64,000 nt of DNA from Ulvibacter algarum (lineage in GTDB: Bacteria > Bacteroidota > Bacteroidia > Flavobacteriales > Flavobacteriaceae). The translations under genes were made by a program, and so were the position numbers. The notes beneath the pieces are model-generated. The model worked only from the letters and a program-made list of their open reading frames with translations, was not told the DNA's origin and did no database searches. Of the stretch, positions 34,502 through 43,938 are shown one piece after another (positions within the stretch are counted from its first letter, which is position 1; each line of letters opens with the position of its first letter). Location of the stretch: assembly GCA_947488905.1 (NCBI GenBank), contig CANLBJ010000003.1, positions 362,887-426,886 on the forward strand. The letters are read 5' to 3'.

Positions 34502-35242
34502 ATGAAGATATTAGTTTGTATCAGCCACGTGCCAGATACCACTTCAAAAATTAATTTTACAGATGGTGACACAAAATTTGACACTAACGGTGTTCAGTTT
34601 GTGATTAACCCAAATGATGAGTTTGGTTTAACTAGAGCTATGTGGTTTAAAGAAAAACAAGGTGCAAGTGTACACGTTGTAAATGTAGGTAGCGCAGAGA
34701 CTGAACCAACTTTACGTAAAGCTTTAGCCATTGGTGCAGATGAAGCAATTAGAGTAAACACACCAGCAACAGATGGATATTCTGTAGCAAAACAACTTGC
34801 TGCTGTAGTAAAAGATGGCGGTTATGATCTTGTTATAGGTGGTCGTGAGTCTATTGATTATAACGGTGGTATGGTACCAGGAATGCTAGCACAATTACTT
34901 GATGCAAATTTTGTAAACACTTGTATTAGTCTTGAAGTAGAAGGTACAAATGCAACTGCAATAAGAGAGATTGACGGTGGTAAAGAAACTATAAAAACTA
35001 GTTTACCACTTGTAGTAGGTGGTCAAAAAGGACTTGTAGAAGAAAGCGACCTTCGCATACCTAACATGCGTGGTATTATGCAAGCTAGATCTAAGCCTCT
35101 TCATGTAAAAGAAGCTGTAGACGCAAGTGCAGAAACAACAACAGTAAGCTTTGAAAAGCCTGCTGCAAAAGGAGCCGTAAAGTTAGTAGATAATGTAGAT
35201 GACCTTATCAACTTATTACACAACGAAGCTAAAGTAATATAA
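34502..35242 (+). CDS. etfB: Electron transfer flavoprotein, beta subunit
   Basis: A 246-residue EtfB of usual length. It begins MKILVCISHVPDTTSKINF and contains EFGLTRAMWFKE and LVIGGRESIDYNGGMVPGMLA, which are family features; the AMP-binding residues lie near the middle. With EtfA it carries electrons from acyl-CoA dehydrogenases to the quinone pool. It is followed by etfA after 94 bp that can fold into a hairpin (35271-35287). Confidence 0.95.
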   Translation: MKILVCISHVPDTTSKINFTDGDTKFDTNGVQFVINPNDEFGLTRAMWFKEKQGASVHVVNVGSAETEPTLRKALAIGADEAIRVNTPATDGYSVAKQLAAVVKDGGYDLVIGGRESIDYNGGMVPGMLAQLLDANFVNTCISLEVEGTNATAIREIDGGKETIKTSLPLVVGGQKGLVEESDLRIPNMRGIMQARSKPLHVKEAVDASAETTTVSFEKPAAKGAVKLVDNVDDLINLLHNEAKVI

Positions 35243-35336
35243 CAACAATTAGAATTGGGCAGATAAACTCTTCTCCAGCTAGGAGAAATGATGAAGAACA
35301 TGCAGCAAACCCAATAACAATTATAAAATATAAAAT

Positions 35337-36305
35337 ATGAGTGTTTTAGTATATACAGAATCAGAAGACGGAAAGTTTAAGAAAATCGCTCTAGAAGCGG
35401 TGTCTTACGCAAAAGGAATTGCAGATATGATGGGAACATCTGTAACTGCTATCTCTGTAAACGGTGGTGATGCAAGCGCATTAGCTGGATACGGCGCAGA
35501 CAAAGTTCTTGAAGTTAGTAACGACAAGTTAAATAATTTTAACGCAGCTGCTTATGCAGATGCGGTTGCACAAGCTGCAAAAGCAGAAGGTGCTAAAGTA
35601 GTGGTACTTACTTCTAGTGCAGATAGCAAATTTATGGCTCCTTTAGTGGCTGTAAATCTAGAAGCAGGATATGTAGCAAACGTGACAGCATTGCCAGTGA
35701 GCGCTGCCCCATTTAAGGTTACACATACCGTTTTTACAAACAAGGCTTTTGCTACTTCGGAAATAACTACAGATGTAAAAATAATAGGACTTGGTAAAAA
35801 CGCTTATGGACTAAAAGAAAACAGTGGCTCTGGAGCTGCAGAAGCTTTTTCTCCATCTTTATCTGACGCAGACTTTAAAACAGAAGTTGTATCTGTAGAT
35901 AAAGCAACAGACAAAGTAACCATTGCAGACGCAGAGATTGTAGTAAGCGCTGGTCGTGGTCTTAAAGGTCCAGAAAACTGGGGAATGATAGAAGAAATGG
36001 CAGATATCTTAGGTGCAGCAACCGCTTGTTCTAAGCCTGTAAGTGATATGGGATGGAGACCACACGGTGAGCACGTAGGGCAAACTGGTAAGCCAGTAGC
36101 CTCAAACCTTTATATTGCAATTGGTATTAGTGGAGCAATACAGCATCTTGCTGGTATTAACTCTTCTAAAGTAAAAGTTGTGATTAATAACGACCCAGAA
36201 GCACCTTTCTTTAAAGCTGCAGATTACGGTATTGTAGGTGATGCATTTGAAATTGTACCACAACTAAACGAGAAATTAAAAGCTTTTAAAGCTAACAATA
36301 GCTAA
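35337..36305 (+). CDS. etfA: Electron transfer flavoprotein, alpha subunit
   Basis: A 322-residue EtfA. The C-terminal FAD-binding part is clear: VVSAGRGLKGPENWGMIEEMA, then RPHGEHVGQTGKPVASNLYIAIGISGAIQHLAG and NNDPEAPFFKAADYGIVGD. It pairs with EtfB to form the soluble flavoprotein that links fatty acid and amino acid oxidation to respiration. It is the last gene of a two-gene operon that ends in two terminator-like stems. Confidence 0.95.
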   Translation: MSVLVYTESEDGKFKKIALEAVSYAKGIADMMGTSVTAISVNGGDASALAGYGADKVLEVSNDKLNNFNAAAYADAVAQAAKAEGAKVVVLTSSADSKFMAPLVAVNLEAGYVANVTALPVSAAPFKVTHTVFTNKAFATSEITTDVKIIGLGKNAYGLKENSGSGAAEAFSPSLSDADFKTEVVSVDKATDKVTIADAEIVVSAGRGLKGPENWGMIEEMADILGAATACSKPVSDMGWRPHGEHVGQTGKPVASNLYIAIGISGAIQHLAGINSSKVKVVINNDPEAPFFKAADYGIVGDAFEIVPQLNEKLKAFKANNS

Positions 36306-36322
36306 AAGCATACAACTAAAGA

Positions 36323-36390
36323 AGTTTGCTTTGTAATTATATTTTTAACATCCTCAAAAAATATAATTGTATCAAAGCAAATTTTTCTTA
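36323..36390 (+). terminator. Long stem after etfA
   Basis: TTTGCTTTG and CAAAGCAAA frame an inner ATTATATTTTT / AAAAATATAAT pair, with a few unpaired bases, followed by TTTTTCTT. It is the likely terminator of etfBA. Confidence 0.75.
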
Positions 36391-36405
36391 ATTTGTGCCT
36401 CTAAC

Positions 36406-36456
36406 AAAAGGCTGTTTAAATAAGGAAAAAACACCTATTTAAATAGCCTTTTTTTA
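36406..36456 (+). terminator. Second terminator downstream of etfA
   Basis: AAAAGGCT and an AT-rich extension (TTTAAATA) pair with TATTTAAA and AGCCTTTT, then a T run. It lies 50 bases before the nuclease gene, so it insulates that gene. Confidence 0.75.
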
Positions 36457-36505
36457 TTTTCAGAACGCAAAACTGCCGCCTGAAACTGAAAACAGAAAAC
36501 TGACC

Positions 36506-37138
36506 ATGAGTCTTGTACGATTAAATATTAAAGGAATCTCTTACAGCCAGACGCAAAATGGTGCTTACGCACTCATCTTGAACGAAGTTACTGGAGACCG
36601 CAAACTACCCATTATCATTGGTGCTTTTGAAGCTCAATCTATAGCAATAGCTTTAGAAAAAGAGATCAAGCCCCCTCGCCCACTCACCCACGACTTATTT
36701 AAAAATTTTGCTGACAGATATGACATATTTGTAAAGCAAGTAATTATACACAAGCTTGTAGACGGTGTATTTTACTCAAGTATTATTTGTGAGCGAGAAG
36801 GCATAGAAGAGATAATTGACGCAAGAACAAGCGATGCAATTGCGCTAGCATTACGTTTTAGTGCGCCTATATTTACCTACAAAGACATCTTAGAAAGTGC
36901 CGGAGTCTATTTAAAAGCTGGAGATAAAGAAGACAACAAACCTGCTGACGAAGACAAAGAAGAAGCGCTTATAGAAGATCTTATGACTGGTGGTGACTCA
37001 GAGAGTTCTAAAACAATACTAGAAGATTTCTCTAAGTACTCAGACAAAGAATTAAATAAAATGCTAGGCAAGGCCGTAGCAGATGAAGACTACGAAAAAG
37101 CCGCGCGATTACGTGACGAATTATCCAAAAGAGAATAA
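36506..37138 (+). CDS. Bifunctional nuclease family protein (DUF151) with a C-terminal UVR motif
   Basis: A 210-residue protein. The DUF151 domain (about 1-135) includes LPIIIGAFEAQSIAIALE and DARTSDAIALALRF, the core motifs of the family. The acidic linker (GDKEDNKPADEDKEEA) leads to a UVR-type motif at the end (DEDYEKAARLRDELSKRE), which binds protein partners in UvrB and UvrC. Plant relatives degrade RNA and DNA; the bacterial role is unclear. It is 22 bp upstream of the nucleoside transporter and may be co-transcribed. Confidence 0.88.
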   Translation: MSLVRLNIKGISYSQTQNGAYALILNEVTGDRKLPIIIGAFEAQSIAIALEKEIKPPRPLTHDLFKNFADRYDIFVKQVIIHKLVDGVFYSSIICEREGIEEIIDARTSDAIALALRFSAPIFTYKDILESAGVYLKAGDKEDNKPADEDKEEALIEDLMTGGDSESSKTILEDFSKYSDKELNKMLGKAVADEDYEKAARLRDELSKRE

Positions 37139-37160
37139 AACTTAAACGAACTTTCGCCAT

Positions 37161-38879
37161 ATGCGTAATTTACTTATTTGTGTCCTTTCCATTTTTTCAT
37201 TTGCCTTTGCTCAAGGGCAGTCTATAGAACGAGACTGGAACCTTGTCTCAATGACAAATGTAGCCAGTGATTCAATCTACACTATTTCCGAAGCACAAAA
37301 ACTTACTATTAATAACGGTGCATTTTCTTTTTTTACAGAAGATGAACTAACTACTAAAGGAGATTATATCTATCAAGATAGTTTATTGTTATTTTTTCAG
37401 TCAAAGCCAGACAACACTATTAATAGATACAGAGTAAGTGAACTTACAGAAACAGCATTGGTTTTTACAGAAGGAGACATCAAAATGTCGTTTTCTGCTA
37501 CTACGCAAGAAGGGCTTGCAACTGCTATAAATGCTGACGCCACATCAATTGAAGACAACAAGGTTATTCCTTCTCAGGGCTTTTCTTTTGACAGTTTTTG
37601 GCGAGGAGTACTAGGTATGGTAACGCTATTATTTATCGCTTTTTTGTTTAGCTCTAACAGAAAAGCTATTAATTGGCGTACCGTTGGACTAGGTCTAGCA
37701 CTTCAATTAATTATCGCTATTGGTGTACTTAAGGTAGAATTTATTCAATCTATATTTGAAGCAATAGGAGGTATATTTATAAGTATTCTAGGTTTTACAA
37801 GAGCAGGAAGTAAATTTTTGTTTGAAGGCCTAGTAGTAGATATGGATACATTTGGATTCATATTTGCATTTCAGGTATTACCTACAATTATTTTCTTTTC
37901 TGCATTAACTTCTGTTTTATTCTATCTTGGTATTATACAAAAAGTTGTTCAAGCTTTTGGATGGCTATTATCAAAGGTTTTAAAAATATCTGGAGCAGAA
38001 AGTTTAAGTGTAGCCGGTAACATCTTTCTAGGTCAAACTGAAGCACCATTACTTATCAAAGCCTATCTAGAAAAGATGACTAAGAGTGAAATTCTCTTAG
38101 TTATGGTTGGTGGTATGGCCACAGTAGCCGGAGCAGTTTTAGCTGCTTACATTGGTTTTTTAGGTGGTGATGATCCTGTTTTAAGATTAGTTTTTGCAAA
38201 ACATTTACTTGCAGCATCTGTTATGGCAGCACCCGGTGCTATTGTGATTTCAAAAATATTATATCCACAAACCGAAGAAATTAACACAGAAGTAGCTGTA
38301 TCTACAGATAAAATAGGCTCTAACATTCTTGACGCTATTGCAAATGGTACTACAGAAGGTTTACGCCTAGCAGTAAATGTAGGCGCAATGCTACTTGTAT
38401 TTGTAGCATTTATAGCAATGTTTAATGGCATACTAGGCTGGGTAGGAGAATTTACTTCTATAAATACTTGGATGGCTGCAAACACAGACTATCCTGCATT
38501 ATCGCTAGAGGCTATTTTAGGGACTATCTTTGCCCCACTTATGTGGCTAATAGGGGTTGCTGAAGAAGACATGATGATGATGGGACAACTATTAGGTATT
38601 AAACTTGTTGCAAGTGAATTTGTAGGTTACATACAACTAGCAGAGTTAAAAGACACAAGTAATGCATTACATCTTAATTATGAAAAATCTATAATCATGG
38701 CAACATATATGCTTTGTGGTTTTGCAAATTTTGCATCTATAGGTATTCAAATAGGTGGTATTGGGTCTTTAGCTCCTGGACAGCGTAAAACACTTTCAAA
38801 ACTTGGCTTAAAAGCCTTACTAGGTGGATCTATTGCCTCTTTAATATCTGCGGCTATTGCTGGAATGATTATAGGATAA
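37161..38879 (+). CDS. Concentrative nucleoside transporter (CNT/NupC family) with an exported N-terminal domain
   Basis: A 572-residue protein. The transporter part (about 150-572) has the CNT core (GQTEAPLLIKAYLEKMTKSE, then GGMATVAGAVLAAY and MAAPGAIVISKIL). The first ~130 residues begin with a signal peptide (MRNLLICVLSIFSFAFAQGQ) and form a small beta-rich lipocalin-like domain that is absent from E. coli NupC (about 400 residues). It imports nucleosides with a cation gradient. The extra domain lies in the periplasm and could bind nucleosides or gate the carrier. Confidence 0.9.
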   Translation: MRNLLICVLSIFSFAFAQGQSIERDWNLVSMTNVASDSIYTISEAQKLTINNGAFSFFTEDELTTKGDYIYQDSLLLFFQSKPDNTINRYRVSELTETALVFTEGDIKMSFSATTQEGLATAINADATSIEDNKVIPSQGFSFDSFWRGVLGMVTLLFIAFLFSSNRKAINWRTVGLGLALQLIIAIGVLKVEFIQSIFEAIGGIFISILGFTRAGSKFLFEGLVVDMDTFGFIFAFQVLPTIIFFSALTSVLFYLGIIQKVVQAFGWLLSKVLKISGAESLSVAGNIFLGQTEAPLLIKAYLEKMTKSEILLVMVGGMATVAGAVLAAYIGFLGGDDPVLRLVFAKHLLAASVMAAPGAIVISKILYPQTEEINTEVAVSTDKIGSNILDAIANGTTEGLRLAVNVGAMLLVFVAFIAMFNGILGWVGEFTSINTWMAANTDYPALSLEAILGTIFAPLMWLIGVAEEDMMMMGQLLGIKLVASEFVGYIQLAELKDTSNALHLNYEKSIIMATYMLCGFANFASIGIQIGGIGSLAPGQRKTLSKLGLKALLGGSIASLISAAIAGMIIG

Positions 38880-39018
38880 ATTATTTATCAGCTCCAAATA
38901 TTTTAAATTAAAGTTGAAAGAATTCAGCATTAAAAATTTACAATAAAACCACTTGATTTAGGTTTATTAAACGAACAGTGCTATTTTTATATATTTAGCA
39001 TTTCAGAAGAAAGAATAT

Positions 39019-39843
39019 ATGAAGCAATATCACGACTTATTAAATCACGTACTTAAAGAAGGCACTGTAAAATCTGACCGCACAGGTACGGGCACAAAAA
39101 GTGTGTTTGGGTACCAAATGCGTTTTGATTTAAGTGAAGGTTTCCCTATGGTTACCACAAAAAAAGTACACTTAAAATCTATAATATATGAGCTTCTTTG
39201 GTTTTTAAAAGGAGACACAAACATAGATTATCTTAAAGAAAACGGTGTACGTATCTGGAACGAATGGGCAGACGAAAACGGCGACCTTGGCCCAGTTTAC
39301 GGTCATCAATGGCGCAACTGGAATAGCGAAGGCATAGACCAAATTGCAGATATCATTGAGACCCTAAAGAACAATCCAGACAGTCGCAGAATGATGGTAA
39401 GCGCCTGGAACCCGAGTGTGATGCCAGACACTAGTAAACCATTTGCAGAAAATGTTGCTAATGGAAAAGCTGCCTTACCTCCTTGTCACGCATTTTTTCA
39501 GTTTTACGTTGCTAACGGAAAGTTATCTTGCCAATTATATCAACGCAGTGCAGACATCTTTCTTGGCGTACCTTTTAACATTGCATCTTACGCATTATTT
39601 ACTATGATGATGGCGCAAGTATGTGGTTATGAAGCTGGAGATTTTATTCATACATTTGGCGATGCTCATATTTACAACAATCATATGGAGCAAATAGAAC
39701 TTCAATTATCAAGAGATGTACGTCCTTTACCGAAAATGACCTTAGACCCTACTGTAAAAGATATTTTTGGCTTCACTTTTGATAGTTTCACATTAACAGA
39801 TTATAATCCGCATCCGCACATAAAAGGTGCTGTTGCCATTTAA
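39019..39843 (+). CDS. thyA: Thymidylate synthase
   Basis: A 274-residue ThyA, close to the 264 residues of the E. coli enzyme. The nucleophile is C156 in [13 protein letters not shown], and the fixed Arg lies in [38 protein letters not shown] and the [14 protein letters not shown] segment are also present. It makes dTMP from dUMP with methylene-tetrahydrofolate, producing dihydrofolate; folA lies about 4.6 kb downstream with the ergothioneine genes between them. The gene ends 10 bases before the TonB_C-type gene. Confidence 0.97.
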   Translation: MKQYHDLLNHVLKEGTVKSDRTGTGTKSVFGYQMRFDLSEGFPMVTTKKVHLKSIIYELLWFLKGDTNIDYLKENGVRIWNEWADENGDLGPVYGHQWRNWNSEGIDQIADIIETLKNNPDSRRMMVSAWNPSVMPDTSKPFAENVANGKAALPPCHAFFQFYVANGKLSCQLYQRSADIFLGVPFNIASYALFTMMMAQVCGYEAGDFIHTFGDAHIYNNHMEQIELQLSRDVRPLPKMTLDPTVKDIFGFTFDSFTLTDYNPHPHIKGAVAI

Positions 39844-39853
39844 ACCCAATTCA

Positions 39854-40282
39854 ATGAAAAATATATTATTCATCTTTGCACTTGTTTTATCAACCTCAGC
39901 CTTTGCCCAAGAAGAATGGGGAGATGTTAAGAATAACACTATTACATTAACAGAAATAGCCCCTGTATGGCCTGGTTGTTCTGGATCTACTGCAGCCTTA
40001 AAATCTTGTTTCAATAAAAATTTAAGTCAGCACATATCTTCTAACTTTAAGTATCCTATGGAAGAATACAAAAAGAATATACAAGGTAGAGTAGTTGTAG
40101 ATTTTGTAATCAATGAAAAAGGATTACCAGAAATTAAAACTATCACTGGCGGTAACAAAGGTTTACAAGAGGAGGCTAGACGCAACATTATGTTAATCCC
40201 ACAAATGAAACCAGGTATGCTAGGTGGTAAGCCAAGAGCAATAAAATATAAAGTTCCTTTCAACTTTAAGACAGGTAAATAA
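39854..40282 (+). CDS. TonB C-terminal-domain protein
   Basis: A 142-residue exported protein if started at MKNILFIFALVLSTSAFAQ, a signal peptide; the upstream alternative (39827) overlaps thyA and breaks this signal. The domain YPMEEYKKNIQGRVVVDFVINEKGLPE and the IPQMKPGMLGGKPRAIKYKVPFNF end match TonB_C as found in short Bacteroidota proteins. There is no N-terminal membrane anchor and no proline linker, so it is not a full TonB. Its partner is unknown. Confidence 0.8.
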   Translation: MKNILFIFALVLSTSAFAQEEWGDVKNNTITLTEIAPVWPGCSGSTAALKSCFNKNLSQHISSNFKYPMEEYKKNIQGRVVVDFVINEKGLPEIKTITGGNKGLQEEARRNIMLIPQMKPGMLGGKPRAIKYKVPFNFKTGK

Positions 40283-40329
40283 TTTAAACATTCCTTTAAG
40301 AAATTATAAATTTCTATTAAGTATCTTTA

Positions 40330-40365
40330 AAGTGTCTCGACAAATAAGTTAAGACACTTTTTTTT
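40330..40365 (+). terminator. Terminator whose T-run abuts the egtB start codon
   Basis: AAGTGTCT (40330-40337) and AGACACTT (40352-40359) enclose a 14-base loop, then T to 40365. The next three bases are the ATG of egtB. It terminates thyA-TonB_C transcripts or acts as a regulated leader hairpin. Confidence 0.75.
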
Positions 40366-41529
40366 ATGACTGAAAAAGACTCACTTATTTCCTTCTTTGC
40401 AGAAACGCGATTTCATACAGAGGAGCTTTGTAAACCATTGGAGATAGAAGATTATGTGGTACAACCTATCGCAGATGTTTCGCCACCTAAATGGCACCTA
40501 GGGCATAGCACATGGTTTTTTGAAGAATTTATTCTGAAACACCACAAACCTAATTACACTCTTTTTAATGAAGATTTTGCTTTCGTTTTTAATAGCTATT
40601 ACGAGACGGTAGGTAAAAGAGTAGTACGCAGCGATCGCGGAAACCTCTCACGCCCTAGCGTAGCAAAAGTCTATGAGTATAGAGCGTATGTTACAAAAGC
40701 AATGCAAGATCTTCTGTCAGATAAAATTTCCAAAGAGATTAAAACTCTAGTAGAAATAGGGATTCATCATGAAAAACAACATCAAGAGTTATTACTTACA
40801 GACATTAAATATATTTTAGGAAACAACCCTTTACTACCCGTTTATAGCGATAGTATTAAAGAACATACAACAGATAGCAGTAAAACAGAATGGATTAAAA
40901 TGGAGGAAGGTATTTATGAAATAGGTCATAAAGACATCACCCAGTTTCATTATGACAACGAGCTAGGTAGGCACAAAGTGTATTTACACAATTACAGCAT
41001 TGCAAGCAACCTAGTGACTAATGCAGAATACATAGATTTTATAGTTAAAAATGGGTATAAAGACCACAATTTATGGCACGCAGAGGCTTGGGATTGGGTA
41101 AATACAAACAATATTACACAACCCATGTATTGGCATAAAATAGATGGAGATTGGTACCACTATACCTTAAATGGATTACAAAAAATAGACAAAAATGCAC
41201 CAGTAACACACATATCTTATTTTGAAGCATTTGCTTATGCTCAATATAAAAATTGTCGCCTTGCAACAGAGTTTGAGTGGGAAGCTGCTCAAGATAGATT
41301 TAAGTGGGGACAGCGATGGGAATGGACAGAAAGTGCATACCTGCCCTACCCAAATTACAAAAAACCACCAGGTGCCATTGGAGAATATAATGGCAAATTT
41401 ATGGTGAACCAAAAAGTATTAAGAGGGGGCTCTATTGCCACTCCTTTAAATCACACGCGACACACATATCGCAATTTTTTTCAAACTAATTTACGCTGGC
41501 AATATACCGGCATAAGACTAGCAAAATAA
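40366..41529 (+). CDS. egtB: EgtB, ergothioneine biosynthesis sulphoxide synthase
   Basis: A 387-residue protein. The N-terminal DinB_2-like domain has WHLGHSTWFFEEFIL and the iron ligands in HHEKQHQELLL; the C-terminal FGE-sulphatase-like domain has ATEFEWEAAQDRFKWGQRWEWTES and RGGSIATPLNHTRHTYRNFF. It joins hercynine (trimethyl-histidine) to a thiol donor with oxygen, using non-haem iron. No gamma-glutamylcysteine ligase (EgtA) is present nearby. The stop overlaps the egtD start by one base. A terminator T-run touches its start codon. Confidence 0.93.
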   Translation: MTEKDSLISFFAETRFHTEELCKPLEIEDYVVQPIADVSPPKWHLGHSTWFFEEFILKHHKPNYTLFNEDFAFVFNSYYETVGKRVVRSDRGNLSRPSVAKVYEYRAYVTKAMQDLLSDKISKEIKTLVEIGIHHEKQHQELLLTDIKYILGNNPLLPVYSDSIKEHTTDSSKTEWIKMEEGIYEIGHKDITQFHYDNELGRHKVYLHNYSIASNLVTNAEYIDFIVKNGYKDHNLWHAEAWDWVNTNNITQPMYWHKIDGDWYHYTLNGLQKIDKNAPVTHISYFEAFAYAQYKNCRLATEFEWEAAQDRFKWGQRWEWTESAYLPYPNYKKPPGAIGEYNGKFMVNQKVLRGGSIATPLNHTRHTYRNFFQTNLRWQYTGIRLAK

Positions 41530-42497
41530 TGACTACGGAAATATTAAATAAATTAGATACAAGCTTTAAAAAAGAAGTTTACGAAGGGTTAACAAGCGAT
41601 CTTAAATACCTCTCGTCAAAATACATCTATGATAAAAAAGGAGATAAGCTTTTTCAAGATATTATGGCAATGCCATCATATTATTTAACAGATTGTGAGT
41701 TTGAAATACTATCTATTCACACTGCAGAGATTGCAAAACTGTTTAACGAATCTACAAAAGGTTTTGACCTTATTGAGCTAGGCGCAGGAGATGGTAAAAA
41801 AACCAAAGTACTACTCAAGCACTTAGTAAACAACGATTACAATTTTGTTTATAAACCAATAGACATAAGCCAAAACGCTATAGACTCATTATCTGCAACT
41901 CTTGCAGATGAAATCTCTGATCTTACTGTAGATGCAGAAAAGGGAGAATATTTTGAAGTACTTGACAGACTAAAGAAGTTTGATACTAGAAAAAAAGCAA
42001 TTGTAGTACTTGGCTCTAACATAGGTAATCTTTTACACCCACGTGCCATAGAGTTTTTAACCCAACTCAAAGACACAATGAAAGAAGGGGACGTTCTCTT
42101 TATGGGCTTTGATCAAAAGAAAAACCCACAAACAATACTAGAAGCATATAATGATCTAGAAGGTGTCACAGAAGCTTTTAATAAAAACTTATTACACCGC
42201 ATTAATAGTGAACTAGGCGGAAACTTTAACCCAGATAATTTTAAACATTGGGAGGTATATGATCCAGAAACCGGAACTGCAAAAAGTTTTCTAGTTTCTT
42301 TAAAAGCTCAAAGTGTAAAAATTTCAGCAATAGATTTGGAAGTTAGTTTTAAACCTTGGGAAACAATACACACAGAAATATCTCAAAAATATGACGACGA
42401 GACAGTACACTGGCTCGCTAAAGAATCTGGATTAAAAATCACTACAGATTTTACAGACTCTAATGCGTATTATAAAAATTACGTTTTCACAAGATAG
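41529..42497 (+). CDS. egtD: EgtD, histidine N-alpha-methyltransferase
   Basis: A 322-residue SAM-dependent methyltransferase. The early YDKKGDKLFQDIMAMPSYYLTDCE segment and ELGAGDGKKTKVLL SAM loop are family hallmarks, as is LGSNIGNL and the GFDQKKNPQTILEAYNDLEGVT stretch. It trimethylates histidine to hercynine, the substrate of EgtB. It is coupled to egtB by a one-base overlap. Confidence 0.94.
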   Translation: MTTEILNKLDTSFKKEVYEGLTSDLKYLSSKYIYDKKGDKLFQDIMAMPSYYLTDCEFEILSIHTAEIAKLFNESTKGFDLIELGAGDGKKTKVLLKHLVNNDYNFVYKPIDISQNAIDSLSATLADEISDLTVDAEKGEYFEVLDRLKKFDTRKKAIVVLGSNIGNLLHPRAIEFLTQLKDTMKEGDVLFMGFDQKKNPQTILEAYNDLEGVTEAFNKNLLHRINSELGGNFNPDNFKHWEVYDPETGTAKSFLVSLKAQSVKISAIDLEVSFKPWETIHTEISQKYDDETVHWLAKESGLKITTDFTDSNAYYKNYVFTR

Positions 42498-42560
42498 ATT
42501 TAAAAAATTCTGATTAAATTATGTCTTCAAAAAATAGCAAATAATCTTAAAATCAATACT

Positions 42561-42842
42561 ATGAAAGCAACCTGGAACAATCAAATCATCGCAGAAAGTG
42601 ATAACACAGTTGTCATTGAAAACAATCATTATTTTCCTGCAGACAGCATAAAAAAGGAATTTTTTAAGCACAGTGAGACGCAATCTAATTGCCCCTGGAA
42701 AGGTGTTGCTTCATATTTCTCACTAGATGTTAACGGTGCCGAAAACAAAGATGCAGCATGGTTCTACCCTAAAACTTCGCACGCAGCAAAAGCAATTGAG
42801 GGTTATGTAGCATTCTGGAAAGGTGTTGAAGTTAGCGAATAA
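42561..42842 (+). CDS. DUF427 domain protein
   Basis: A 93-residue protein that is one complete DUF427 domain. It begins MKATWNNQIIAESDNTVVIENNHYFPAD and has CPWKGVASYFSLDVNGAENKDAAWFYPK, all typical of the family. The function is unknown. It is the last gene of the egtB-egtD set and stops just before the convergent aminotransferase (adjacent stops at 42842/42843). A link with the ergothioneine genes is possible but not shown. Confidence 0.88.
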   Translation: MKATWNNQIIAESDNTVVIENNHYFPADSIKKEFFKHSETQSNCPWKGVASYFSLDVNGAENKDAAWFYPKTSHAAKAIEGYVAFWKGVEVSE

Positions 42843-43913
42843 TTAAAGTAACTTTAGTAAAGTACTCACCTCATCTATAGAGTTATAATAATGAAAACTC
42901 ACTCTAATACCGCCGCCTCGTGGTGAGCAAACTATATTATTAGACTGTAGTTTTTCAAACAACAACTGGTCGCCAGTAAAGTTTATTATAGAAGAATGTT
43001 CTTTTCTATTTATACTCTTTTCTGGTAAAAGACCTTTTTCTACAAGGCCTTCCATAGCATATAAAGTACGTTTTTTAATAGCTTCAGAAATATTCTCGAT
43101 TCCTATTTGTTCTACTTTTTTAACAGCTTGATCAAGACTACCAAAAGCTATAAAATCTTGATGCCCTGGCTCAAAATATTTGATAAATCGTGTGTCTGCG
43201 GGTTTACTATCAAAAGTATCTGCAGAGTTAAAGCCTATTGTTTTAGGGAAAATGCGTTCTTGAACACCTTCTTTCACTAACATAAAACCATTGCCAAAAC
43301 CAGCACATAACCACTTATAACAGCTTGCTCCCAGTATATCTATCGCGCTATCCTTAAAACTAAATGGAGCCGTACCCATATATTGAGTGCCATCTGCTAT
43401 TAAAAGAATATTAGGAAACTTTGATTTTAATTGTTTTAAAAACTCAAAGTCTATTTTGATTCCAGAAAGCCATTGTACAATGCTAAACATAAAAATATCT
43501 GGCTTGTGTTGTTCTACGGCTTGTAAAATATTATCCTCAAGATTCTCATCAATCTTTGCATAACACACGTCAAAATCTCTAGTCTCAACCGGCCATCTTA
43601 AAGAAGGATAATCTTCTTCAAGCAATAACACTTTTTGACCTCGAGACAAACCATCCATCACAATATTACAACCAAAAGAAAAATTAGGTATCAATGCTGT
43701 TTCAGAAATACTTGCATCAAATAATCTTGCTACACTAGCACGTGCATCTTCAGGTATTTGTTGACGTTTTACATAATCTACACCATTATTAAAAAAATCT
43801 TCATCAAGAGCGCGACGCCATTTTAAAAGAGACTTTGACATCAAACCAGAGCTCGCCGTATTTAAATATACTTGTTTATTAAGTGCAGGGAACTCATTTT
43901 TTAAATCTTCCAT
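42843..43913 (-). CDS. Class V aminotransferase / cysteine desulphurase-like PLP enzyme, possible EgtE
   Basis: A 356-residue PLP enzyme of fold type I. The PLP lysine is probably K200 (ILGASCYKWLCAGFG), and D174 (LIADGTQYMG) binds the ring nitrogen. No Cys-bearing loop of NifS type is seen, so a role in Fe-S assembly is unlikely. It lies beside egtB and egtD, in the opposite direction. EgtE, the C-S lyase that ends ergothioneine synthesis, is in this same family, so the gene is a candidate for that step; this is inference. Confidence 0.8.
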   Translation of the reverse strand: MEDLKNEFPALNKQVYLNTASSGLMSKSLLKWRRALDEDFFNNGVDYVKRQQIPEDARASVARLFDASISETALIPNFSFGCNIVMDGLSRGQKVLLLEEDYPSLRWPVETRDFDVCYAKIDENLEDNILQAVEQHKPDIFMFSIVQWLSGIKIDFEFLKQLKSKFPNILLIADGTQYMGTAPFSFKDSAIDILGASCYKWLCAGFGNGFMLVKEGVQERIFPKTIGFNSADTFDSKPADTRFIKYFEPGHQDFIAFGSLDQAVKKVEQIGIENISEAIKKRTLYAMEGLVEKGLLPEKSINRKEHSSIINFTGDQLLFEKLQSNNIVCSPRGGGIRVSFHYYNSIDEVSTLLKLL

Positions 43914-43938
43914 AATGTGGGCTTAATGAAGGTAAATA

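Noticed and set aside
35271..35287. TTCTCC/GGAGAA hairpin between etfB and etfA as a terminator
   Set aside because: No T-run and the two genes must be made together; at most a processing or stability element.
42843..43913. Assignment of the class V enzyme as an IscS/SufS cysteine desulphurase
   Set aside because: I could not find the catalytic Cys loop or a neighbouring isc/suf gene.
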